Program-made: the position numbers and the translations under genes
In this document: piece after piece, positions 26,100 through 33,945 of the stretch
Layout of the letters: each line of letters opens with the position of its first letter
How positions within the stretch are numbered: position 1 is the stretch's first letter
Notes under the pieces: generated by a model
Databases searched by the model: none
What the model saw: only the letters and a program-made list of their open reading frames with translations
What the model was told of the DNA's origin: nothing
Assembly: GCA_022616415.1 (NCBI GenBank)
Contig: JAKEEU010000110.1
Coordinates: forward strand, 1 to 64,000
Length of the DNA stretch: 64,000 nucleotides
Source: Candidatus Zhuqueibacterota bacterium
Lineage (GTDB): Bacteria > Zhuqueibacterota > Zhuqueibacteria > Zhuqueibacterales > Zhuqueibacteraceae
Reading direction: 5' to 3'

Positions 26100-27632
26100 A
26101 TGATGAGCAGCGCGAGAAAAACCAAAATTTTGTTGATCGGTATTGATGGCGCAACCTGGCGAATTATCGAGCCGTTGTTTCAACAAGGCAAACTGCCAAG
26201 CTTGCAGCGGCTCGTGCAGACCGGCAGCGCGGGCATTTTAAAATCCATTGAGCCGATGGTGTCGCCCACCATCTGGACGAGTATTGCTTCCGGCAAGCTG
26301 CCGGAGAAGCACGGCGTGTGGGATTTTGTCGTCGCCTCGAAAAATGTGCGGTGCAAAAGAATCTGGGATATCGCCACTGAGCGCGGCATCCGCGTGGGGT
26401 TGTGCGGCTATATGGTGACCTGGCCGCCGCCGGTGGTCAACGGTTTTGTCATCCCCGGCTCGTTCTCGCGTGGCCCGGAGACTTACCCCTCCTCGCTGCA
26501 AGCCATCCGTGATTTGGACATGAGCCAACGCAGCGAGCAGCAGAAATCCGCCGGCGCGTTCCTCAGGCTGGCGTGGCAGTGCCATCAGCTTGGCGTGCGA
26601 CTGCGCACTTTCATGCACGCCGGTGCGGCGCTGGTGCATATCAAGCGGCATCGTGATTTTTTGACCAAATTTTTCTGGAAACGCCGGATCGGCGCGCAAT
26701 TCTACATGGATATTTTTGTGCGCCAGGCGCGGGCATTTGACACCGAGCTCTCCATGTACGTGACGATGCTGCTCGACGCCACTTCCCACAATTATTGGAA
26801 ATTCATGGAGCCCGAACGCTTTCCCGAGGTTGACCCGCTGCAGGTGGCCAGATTTCGTCAGACGATTGCCGCCGCTTATGAAAGCACCGACGCGGCGATT
26901 GGCCATATCGTTGAGAAGCTCGCGGATGAGAACACGATCGTCGTCGTGCTCTCGGATCATGGTTTTCAATCCGTTCCGGAGGCGCAAGGCCGCAAACCGG
27001 ATCGGACCGTGCGCATCCTGCCGGAAATTCTCCTGCAGGTTTTGGGCTGGAATGCCGATGACATCCGCACTTTTAATATTCGCGGTGCGACATTTTTTCG
27101 CGACCGCCGGGAAAATTCGTCGCGAATTCAAGAAATGAGAACCACACTCGAGTCGATTCATCTCGCCGGCTCGAACACGGCGCTTTTTGAGGTCGGTCTC
27201 GATCCGTCCAACAATATTGAAATCCGTTTGCGGGATGAGATCGAGCAAATCAATGATCTGGCGATTCGCCTGCCGGATGGCCGCGTGATTGCAGCGAATA
27301 AAATTATCGAGGGCGATACCGGCGGCATTTCCGGCGATCATCACCCGGATGGCGTTTTGATGGTTGCGGGGCCGGGTATTCGGCGAGGATTCAAATTGGA
27401 ACGCGCCAGTGTGCTCGATATCACACCGACCTTGCTTACCTTGATGGGGCTGCCGGTTGGAAGCGACATGGATGGTCGTGTTTTGCAAGAGATGTTTGAT
27501 GACGGTTTTCTCGCGCACCATCATGTTGAATATGTCGACACGTGGGAGGATAACAACTGGCATTACGAGAAAGATGCGGAAGTCGTCACGGATGAATTAA
27601 AGGAACATCTTCGCAGCTTGGGTTATCTGTAG
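26100..27632 (+). CDS. Alkaline-phosphatase-superfamily phosphohydrolase (2)
   Basis: 510-residue relative of the protein at 20770. Metal and nucleophile motifs are LLIGIDGATW (Asp near residue 17), MVSPTIWTSIASGKLPEKHG and VVVLSDHGFQS near 285; the C-terminal VLDITPTLLTLMGLPVGSDMDG is the segment that survives in the pseudogene at 15773. The tail ends KEHLRSLGYL. No secretion signal is visible. The cluster keeps two divergent intact copies and one broken copy, which suggests specialised use on different phosphorylated intermediates, an inference only. Confidence 0.85.
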   Translation: MMSSARKTKILLIGIDGATWRIIEPLFQQGKLPSLQRLVQTGSAGILKSIEPMVSPTIWTSIASGKLPEKHGVWDFVVASKNVRCKRIWDIATERGIRVGLCGYMVTWPPPVVNGFVIPGSFSRGPETYPSSLQAIRDLDMSQRSEQQKSAGAFLRLAWQCHQLGVRLRTFMHAGAALVHIKRHRDFLTKFFWKRRIGAQFYMDIFVRQARAFDTELSMYVTMLLDATSHNYWKFMEPERFPEVDPLQVARFRQTIAAAYESTDAAIGHIVEKLADENTIVVVLSDHGFQSVPEAQGRKPDRTVRILPEILLQVLGWNADDIRTFNIRGATFFRDRRENSSRIQEMRTTLESIHLAGSNTALFEVGLDPSNNIEIRLRDEIEQINDLAIRLPDGRVIAANKIIEGDTGGISGDHHPDGVLMVAGPGIRRGFKLERASVLDITPTLLTLMGLPVGSDMDGRVLQEMFDDGFLAHHHVEYVDTWEDNNWHYEKDAEVVTDELKEHLRSLGYL

Positions 27633-27680
27633 ATGAATAATGGGCATTTCAAAAAATGATGCCCTAGGAGAACAATTTTC

Positions 27681-28844
27681 ATGATCGAAACAAAACTTAA
27701 AAATCGTAACGTGGTGAAAACTGATATCACAAAATTACCGTGGACGAAAAGACTGTTTTTCAGTCTTGCGTTGGCTTTCCTCGCGCTCTTCATGGTTGAA
27801 TTGATAGGCCAATTTTTATATTTCGCCGTTGTCGGTGATTGGCTGAAAAATCGTACCCTCTTGCCTATTTACCAAAAGCCGGGAGCCCGGGGCGAGGTTT
27901 ATGAGCTGCGAAGGAATCTGAATATTCAATATCGCACTCAGGAATATATTATGAAGATCGTCACCAATTCCCAAGGATTTCGCACTTCAGAACCAGAACT
28001 CGTATTCCCGGCCGCTAAAAGTGAAAATGAGTACCGCATCCTGCTGTTTGGCCCCAGCTTCACATTTGGCTCAGCGGTAAATTATGATGAAACGTGGGGA
28101 AAACTCCTTGGTGATTTGCTGCAAAAAAATACGGCGAAAAAAATAACCGTGATCAACGCGGGGATTCCATCATTGGGTAATTACCATGCCTTGAGGCGGG
28201 CGCAACACCTGGTTCCGGAATATCACCCGGATTTGATCATTTTTATAAAATATTTTCCAGGTCTACCTAAGTTTCCGCCGGAGATGCTCGAGGTCACCGA
28301 TGATGGGTATCTAGTTCACCAGGGTCAACAATGGCTCTCGTACTTGAAGAAAAGCGCTATCGTCTATTGGGCCTTTCAATTCAAATATCTGTTGGGCAAA
28401 GGCCATGCGCACGAGCAGCAATTTGCTGCTGATGAAGGGAATACGAAAAATTGGACCGATTCTCCGCTTTATTCGCAATGGCAGACAAAATTTCTCGATG
28501 AGTTCGAGAGACTCGCAAAGAATAACGGCGCGAAATTGCTCGTGGCGTATGCTCCGGCTCAGTTTGAGGTATACGAGGAATATCTTGCCCGTTGGTATCA
28601 TCGCAAAGATTACGACGGCAAAATGTTCAACCATCTCAAGACCTTTCACACCTTCATGGGAGATGCTCTCAAGGGTCGGGAGATTTATTACGTCGACCTT
28701 TTGCCAGTTTTGCGGGACGCCGCATCCGCCAATCCGGAGACCAAGCTGTATTATTATCTCGATGTTCATTGGACACCGGAGGGAAACCGGGTAGTAGCGG
28801 AAAGCCTTTCCACAATAGTCCAGCGAGCTGGATTATTGCGATGA
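27681..28844 (+). CDS. SGNH/GDSL-type hydrolase-like membrane protein
   Basis: 387 residues with one N-terminal membrane anchor (FFSLALAFLALFMVELIGQFLYF) and an outward SGNH domain. Block I reads ILLFGPSFTFGSAV: the serine is kept, but the Asp of the usual GDS is Pro. Block II-like INAGIPSLGNYHALR supplies the Gly/Asn region, and DVHWTPEGNRVVAE near the C-terminus supplies the Asp-x-x-His pair. It resembles AlgX/AlgJ-type O-acyl transfer proteins of polysaccharide loci. It may add or remove acyl groups. It lies between a phosphatase-superfamily gene and the carbamoyltransferase gene. Confidence 0.75.
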   Translation: MIETKLKNRNVVKTDITKLPWTKRLFFSLALAFLALFMVELIGQFLYFAVVGDWLKNRTLLPIYQKPGARGEVYELRRNLNIQYRTQEYIMKIVTNSQGFRTSEPELVFPAAKSENEYRILLFGPSFTFGSAVNYDETWGKLLGDLLQKNTAKKITVINAGIPSLGNYHALRRAQHLVPEYHPDLIIFIKYFPGLPKFPPEMLEVTDDGYLVHQGQQWLSYLKKSAIVYWAFQFKYLLGKGHAHEQQFAADEGNTKNWTDSPLYSQWQTKFLDEFERLAKNNGAKLLVAYAPAQFEVYEEYLARWYHRKDYDGKMFNHLKTFHTFMGDALKGREIYYVDLLPVLRDAASANPETKLYYYLDVHWTPEGNRVVAESLSTIVQRAGLLR

Positions 28845-28937
28845 GCTTAGATTCATTCAGCGGAATCATTTAGCGCACCTCGATGCAATTCCGCTTTAAT
28901 AAAAATTTGTATATTTTTGATTGGATGACCAACGAGG

Positions 28938-30752
28938 ATGAATATTCTCGGCATCTCTGCATTCTATCACGATAGCGCCGCCTGCTTGGTGCGCGATGGC
29001 GAAATCATCGCTGCGGCACAAGAGGAGCGCTTCACCCGTAAGAAGCACGACTTTAGTTTTCCCACCAGCGCCATTCGCTACTGTTTACAGGAAGGCCAAA
29101 TCGATGCTTCACAACTGGACTACGTGGCGTTTTATGACAAGCCCTTTATCAAGTTTGAAAGACTATTGACGACCTATTTGGCTTACGCGCCACGCGGCCT
29201 CAAATCATTCATCATGGCCATGCCTTTGTGGTTGAAAAGCAAGCTGTGGATGAAGGAGTACATCAAAAAAGAGCTCAGCTACGAAGGCAAAATCATCTTT
29301 CCCGAGCATCACGAGTCGCACGCCGCTTCGGCTTTTTATCCTTCTCCTTATCCGGAAGCCGCTATTTTGACCATCGATGGCGTTGGCGAGTGGTGTACTT
29401 CAAGTTATGGCATTGGCCGTGACAACCACATCGAGCTTCTCGCCGAGCTCAGATTTCCCCACTCGCTCGGCCTTTTATACTCGGCCTTCACCTATTTTGC
29501 CGGCTTTAAAGTCAATTCCGGCGAATATAAGGTTATGGGCCTGGCGCCTTATGGTGAGCCGAAATACGTGGACATTATACTGAACGAACTGATCGATCTC
29601 AAGGAAGACGGCTCGTTCAAAATGAATATGAAGTATTTCAATTACTGCTCCGGCCTGACCATGACCAATGATCGCTTTGCCGAGCTCTTCGGTGGTCCAG
29701 CGCGAAAACCGGAGTCGAAGCTGACGCAACGCGAGATGGATTTGGCCCGCTCTATTCAAGAAGTGACGGAAAAAATCATGCTGCGCATGGCGCGTCATGT
29801 CCACCAGGAGACCAAAATGAAGTATTTGGTCCTTGCCGGTGGTGTGGCGTTGAATTGTGTCGGCAATGGCCGCATTCTTCGCGAGGGGCCGTTTGCAGAG
29901 GTCTGGATCCAACCGGCAGCCGGAGACGCCGGTGGCGCGCTTGGAGCCGCACTCTACACTTGGTATCGCTATCTTGGCAACCAGCGGCAAATTCGCAAAG
30001 ATCGTCGCGATTTTCAACGAGGTTCCTATTGGGGGCCGGCGTTCAGCGATGCCGAGATCGAAGCCTTTTTGCAAGCGAAAAAAATTCGCCATAAAAAACT
30101 TTCTGACGCTGAGATTCCTTCGACCATTGCTGCGCTGATTGCACAGGAGAACGTCGTCGGTTGGTTCCAGGGCCGCATGGAATTTGGGCCACGCGCACTT
30201 GGCAGCCGGAGCATCATCGGCGACGCCCGTTCCTCGAAAATGCAATCCGTGATGAACCTGAAAATCAAATTTCGTGAGAGCTTTCGGCCCTTTGCGCCGT
30301 CGGTTTTGGCGGAGCACGTTTCCGATTATTTCCAACTGGATCGCGAAAGTCCGTACATGCTTCTTGTTGCCCCGGTGTTGGAGAAATGGCGCACCGGCGA
30401 GAAAGAGAATGGCGCATGGGGCATTGACAAGCTGAAGATCATCCGCTCCACCATCCCGGCAGTAACTCACGTTGATTTCTCGGCGCGCATTCAGACCGTG
30501 CACAAAGAAGATCATCCACTTTACTATGAGATGATCAAGGCGTTTCGGGACCTGACCGGTTGTCCGGTCATTATCAACACTTCGTTCAATGTTCGGGGCG
30601 AACCCATTGTCTGCGCGCCGGAGCACGCCTTTACGTGCTTTATGCGCACCAATATGGATTATTTGATTATGGGCAATTTTCTTCTCGACAAGAAGGAACA
30701 GAAACCTTTGCAGCAAGACATGGATTGGCAGAAAGAATTTGAATTGGATTAA
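28938..30752 (+). CDS. Carbamoyltransferase (NodU/CmcH family)
   Basis: 604-residue cytoplasmic enzyme that transfers carbamoyl from carbamoyl phosphate through a carbamoyl-adenylate intermediate to a hydroxyl group. The N-terminal Kae1-like domain has GISAFYHDSAACLVRDG and AQEERFTRKKHDFSFP, then ILTIDGVGEW, VNSGEYKVMGLAPYGEP and LAGGVALNCVGNGRI. The C-terminal domain carries GRMEFGPRALGSRSI and CPVIINTSFNVRGEPIVC. It is probably a sugar O-carbamoylation enzyme of the polymer. It is followed by SxtJ and DUF5989 genes, a recurring trio. Confidence 0.93.
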   Translation: MNILGISAFYHDSAACLVRDGEIIAAAQEERFTRKKHDFSFPTSAIRYCLQEGQIDASQLDYVAFYDKPFIKFERLLTTYLAYAPRGLKSFIMAMPLWLKSKLWMKEYIKKELSYEGKIIFPEHHESHAASAFYPSPYPEAAILTIDGVGEWCTSSYGIGRDNHIELLAELRFPHSLGLLYSAFTYFAGFKVNSGEYKVMGLAPYGEPKYVDIILNELIDLKEDGSFKMNMKYFNYCSGLTMTNDRFAELFGGPARKPESKLTQREMDLARSIQEVTEKIMLRMARHVHQETKMKYLVLAGGVALNCVGNGRILREGPFAEVWIQPAAGDAGGALGAALYTWYRYLGNQRQIRKDRRDFQRGSYWGPAFSDAEIEAFLQAKKIRHKKLSDAEIPSTIAALIAQENVVGWFQGRMEFGPRALGSRSIIGDARSSKMQSVMNLKIKFRESFRPFAPSVLAEHVSDYFQLDRESPYMLLVAPVLEKWRTGEKENGAWGIDKLKIIRSTIPAVTHVDFSARIQTVHKEDHPLYYEMIKAFRDLTGCPVIINTSFNVRGEPIVCAPEHAFTCFMRTNMDYLIMGNFLLDKKEQKPLQQDMDWQKEFELD

Positions 30753-30838
30753 ACCGGATGCCGGTTGTTCATTTGGATTCAGCAATCAGCACCAAGCAAC
30801 AACCGGCACAAATCGAAAATCCAGGAAGTGTTTGCCTT

Positions 30839-31255
30839 ATGCTCATTGACGAAATCAAATCAATTCAAGCCACCACGAAAGAGCTGCGCAAGTTTGGCTT
30901 GACGATGGGTGTTTTCTTGCTGATGATTGCCGGATTTACGTTCTGGAATCAACGGCCGAGTTTTCTGTATTTTGCTCAAATTGGTGGCGGCTTCGCTCTG
31001 ATCGGCTTGGCCGTGCCGATTCTGCTGAAGCCGATTTATAAAGTTTGGATGGCGTTCGCCATCGTGATGGGCTTTGTCATGACCCGGGTAATCCTGGCCA
31101 TTCTTTTTTTCGGCTTATTTACCCCTATGGCTTTGGCGGCGAAATTTTTGGGAAAGGATTTGCTGGATGAACGTTGCGATAAAAATGCCATCACCTATTG
31201 GGTGAAACGGCCAACGCAGCCTTTCGATTCGAGATCGGCGGAAAATATGTTTTAA
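30839..31255 (+). CDS. SxtJ-family small membrane protein
   Basis: 138-residue protein with three to four hydrophobic segments, including FGLTMGVFLLMIAGFTFW and WMAFAIVMGFVMTRVILAIL, and a polar tail (DLLDERCDKNAITYWVKRP). This matches the SxtJ family, named from saxitoxin clusters, whose biochemical role is unknown. The ATG at 30839 has CAGGAAG 9-10 nt upstream and is preferred to the frame start at 30758. Its place directly after a carbamoyltransferase gene and before DUF5989 is the arrangement seen in many bacteria. Confidence 0.82.
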   Translation: MLIDEIKSIQATTKELRKFGLTMGVFLLMIAGFTFWNQRPSFLYFAQIGGGFALIGLAVPILLKPIYKVWMAFAIVMGFVMTRVILAILFFGLFTPMALAAKFLGKDLLDERCDKNAITYWVKRPTQPFDSRSAENMF

Positions 31256-31384
31256 GGTATCATTCCGGAAGAACTATAACAACCGCGAAGATTTTGTCGC
31301 CCGGGCGTCGTACCTGGTTCATTTGCAAACTGCCAGTTGGCGTTGCGGTTTTTACTGATTCAAATTTTTCAAGCGGAGGTTTCG

Positions 31385-31543
31385 ATGAATAAACTTTCAA
31401 TTCTCAGCGAGTTTTGGGGCTTTATGCGTGTGCGCAAAAAATGGTGGCTTGCTCCCATTGTCCTGGTGATGCTGGTGCTCAGTCTTTTGATCGTTCTGAC
31501 CCAAGGCTCGGTGCTGGCGCCGTTTATCTACACGTTATTTTAG
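31385..31543 (+). CDS. DUF5989-family small membrane protein
   Basis: A 52-residue protein: MNKLSILSEFWGFMRVRKKW, then one membrane segment (APIVLVMLVLSLLIVL) and a short tail ending in APFIYTLF. This is the compact DUF5989 pattern (E-F-W-x-F-x-R-x-R-K-K-W-W). GCGGAGG lies just upstream of the ATG. It is commonly encoded after SxtJ in carbamoyltransferase loci. A structural or anchoring role is possible; no catalytic residues are evident. Confidence 0.85.
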   Translation: MNKLSILSEFWGFMRVRKKWWLAPIVLVMLVLSLLIVLTQGSVLAPFIYTLF

Positions 31544-31560
31544 AAAGGGGTATTAGTAAA

Positions 31561-33945
31561 ATGTCGCCGCTTAAAACCGTGAAGCGTTTCTACTCGCGAA
31601 TGAAAATGTTCGTGTGGTTTCATTTTGTGGGCAGCCTGACTTTTTTTGCCACTTTTCTCGGGTTGGCTTTTGAAGAATGGCAGCCGCGGTCCGTTGCCGA
31701 TGAGATGCTCGCCAGCATTTCGCCGGCATTCGCGGTTGTGCGGAGTGCCGGCACGTGGAAACTGTCCTGCGTGATTCAGGCCGACAGCATGGCCGTTGGC
31801 GGAGGTGTCAAAGTGCGTTTCATCAAGGGGTTTAGCAGTCTGCAGTACACTGATCCCAATTTGCGCAACTACGTGTCGGCCGGAACTTCGCGTCCACGTA
31901 CAACCATCGCCATAACTTCGTTGGAGCTGACTGATGCGCAGGTACCGTGGGATTGGGATCGCAACGGCTGGGTGGTCACGGCGCAGATCCACCAAAACGC
32001 CTTGTACAATGGGGACACGATTCAAATCACCTTCGGCGCCAACCCTCCCAAGGGACGCCTCGTCGCGCCGCCCTCAGCTTTTATTGATACGGTTTTGGTC
32101 GCTTATGATATGACTGGGAATGGGATTTATCGGGAATTGCGGCAGCGGCCGGCGCTTGAAATCGTTTCACAATCAGCTTATCGATTGGCTGGCTATCTGC
32201 CTTCAACTACCACCGTAAGTGCGCCGGTCACTTTAAAAATCGTTGTGCTGGATGAGTATGACAACCTGGCGACTTCTTTCACCGGCAGCATCATGCTTGC
32301 GTCAACCGACTTATCAGCGCAATTCTCACAAATGGTGGAGTTGTCGCCAAGTGATAGTGGCCGCAAAAACGTGACGATGGTGTTTAATTCGCCCAGCGTC
32401 CATTACATGCAGCTTGGCGCACTGGGAAAAGGTCCGGATGCTCTCTGGCAAGTGCGTTCCAACCCCATTGAGGTTCTGGCGGAGACGCCGCGCTATCAGG
32501 TGTTTTGGGGCGATTTGCACAGCCATTCGCGTAACAGCCACGACGGACACGGTACGAACAATTTTCAGAAAGCGCGCGATGTCGCGTGCCTTGACTTTTA
32601 TGCGCTCACCGATCACACCTCCAATGACTGGAAGCGGAACGGTGGTCTCACCGCACAAGAGTGGGAGGCCGTCAAGCGCGACGTGATCCGTTATCATCAA
32701 CCAGGAAAATTTGTCACCTTTCCCGCGTACGAATTCAGCGCCAAGGCGCCTTCCGGCCATCATAACATTTTTTTCAATGCGCCGGACGAGCTTGTTCCCA
32801 GCATTCCGCTTTTCCGCGACGATGTTTATCTGCAAGTGCAAAAGGTTTGGGAATTGCAGGAAACCTTGGTTCCACCCAACGTCGACATGATCACGATACC
32901 CCATCATACCGGCATCATCTTCGACACCAATCTCCCCAATCGACCCTTGGTAAGCTTTGGCAAAGGTTTTTCCAATGACAGGCTGCGACCGTTGATCGAA
33001 ATTTTTTCGATTCATGGCCTAAGTGAATACTATGCTCCTGACCATCCGCTTTCGTATAAGTCGATCGATAAAATCGAGATTCGAGGTTGCGCTAGTGGTC
33101 CGCATTATGCGCAAGATGCTTGGGCCTCCGGAGAAACCCTCGGCGTGATCGCTGCCAGTGACGACCATAGCGCACGGCCTGGGCTACCCTACAATGGTTT
33201 GACTGCGGTTTATGCCAGCGAATTAAGCCGGGACGCCATATTTCAGGCTCTCAAAAATCGGCAGACGTATGGCACCACTGGCCAGCGCCTCCTTTTGCAT
33301 TTTGACATCAATGGTTATCTGATGGGCTCTCAAATTATTCTTGAGCGTGGCAAGTATCCGGAAATTAGCGTTGAAGTGCATGGCACCGACGATCTGGAGT
33401 TTATGGAGGTCTTGGGGTGGGATATTCGTCAGGGGCGGCAAGAAAACGGCCATCCGCTGTTTGAAACCCTCCGCCGGACAAGCGCGCAGGGACGCCATCT
33501 GATGGAGGCTTTTGTTGATAGCACGTACGCTGGTTCATCCATTTACTACGTGCGGGTCAAACAAAAGCGCGATATTCAAGTTTCGTCCAGTGGTATCTTC
33601 CGCCAGGTTTGGGCTTGGTCCAGCCCTATCTGGGTCAAAGAATCGCAAGCTTTAGACACGGCAAGCACGAATACCGTGCCACAACAGTTAGAACTGGTGC
33701 AGAATTATCCGAATCCGTTCGATCGCCATACGCTGATCTCCTATTATCTTTCTCGCGGCGGCAAAGTGGAAGTGATATTGTACAATGCGGTTGGTCAGCG
33801 CTTGCGGTGGCTCTTGCAGGACGTTCGGAGTGCGGGCTGGCATACCCTGCAATTGCCTTCATCGGGTTTGGCGAATGGGATCTATTTTATCAGGCTCGAA
33901 GCTGCCGGGCGGGCCATGACGCGTAAAATTGTGGTGATGAAATGA
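31561..33945 (+). CDS. PHP-domain (DUF3604/CehA-like) secreted protein with C-terminal sorting domain
   Basis: 794-residue exported protein. The N-terminus has a hydrophobic export segment (WFHFVGSLTFFATFLGLAF), then beta-rich immunoglobulin-like regions. The metal-dependent PHP domain begins near residue 310 (FWGDLHSHSRNSHDGHG, YALTDHTSNDW) and continues with FPAYEFSAK, TIPHHTGI and ASDDHSARPG, the expected His/Asp metal ligands. The C-terminus has QNYPNPFDRHTLISYYLS and ends RKIVVMK, a type IX-like sorting domain. It may hydrolyse phosphoester or related bonds outside the cell. It shares a 4-nt ATGA overlap with the sulfatase gene. Start at 31561 behind AAAGGGG; the frame opens at 31414. 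Confidence 0.85.
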   Translation: MSPLKTVKRFYSRMKMFVWFHFVGSLTFFATFLGLAFEEWQPRSVADEMLASISPAFAVVRSAGTWKLSCVIQADSMAVGGGVKVRFIKGFSSLQYTDPNLRNYVSAGTSRPRTTIAITSLELTDAQVPWDWDRNGWVVTAQIHQNALYNGDTIQITFGANPPKGRLVAPPSAFIDTVLVAYDMTGNGIYRELRQRPALEIVSQSAYRLAGYLPSTTTVSAPVTLKIVVLDEYDNLATSFTGSIMLASTDLSAQFSQMVELSPSDSGRKNVTMVFNSPSVHYMQLGALGKGPDALWQVRSNPIEVLAETPRYQVFWGDLHSHSRNSHDGHGTNNFQKARDVACLDFYALTDHTSNDWKRNGGLTAQEWEAVKRDVIRYHQPGKFVTFPAYEFSAKAPSGHHNIFFNAPDELVPSIPLFRDDVYLQVQKVWELQETLVPPNVDMITIPHHTGIIFDTNLPNRPLVSFGKGFSNDRLRPLIEIFSIHGLSEYYAPDHPLSYKSIDKIEIRGCASGPHYAQDAWASGETLGVIAASDDHSARPGLPYNGLTAVYASELSRDAIFQALKNRQTYGTTGQRLLLHFDINGYLMGSQIILERGKYPEISVEVHGTDDLEFMEVLGWDIRQGRQENGHPLFETLRRTSAQGRHLMEAFVDSTYAGSSIYYVRVKQKRDIQVSSSGIFRQVWAWSSPIWVKESQALDTASTNTVPQQLELVQNYPNPFDRHTLISYYLSRGGKVEVILYNAVGQRLRWLLQDVRSAGWHTLQLPSSGLANGIYFIRLEAAGRAMTRKIVVMK

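Noticed and set aside
26238..27563. 441-codon antisense open frame under the second phosphatase gene
   Set aside because: It is a shadow of a gene with intact metal-binding motifs and has no family resemblance.
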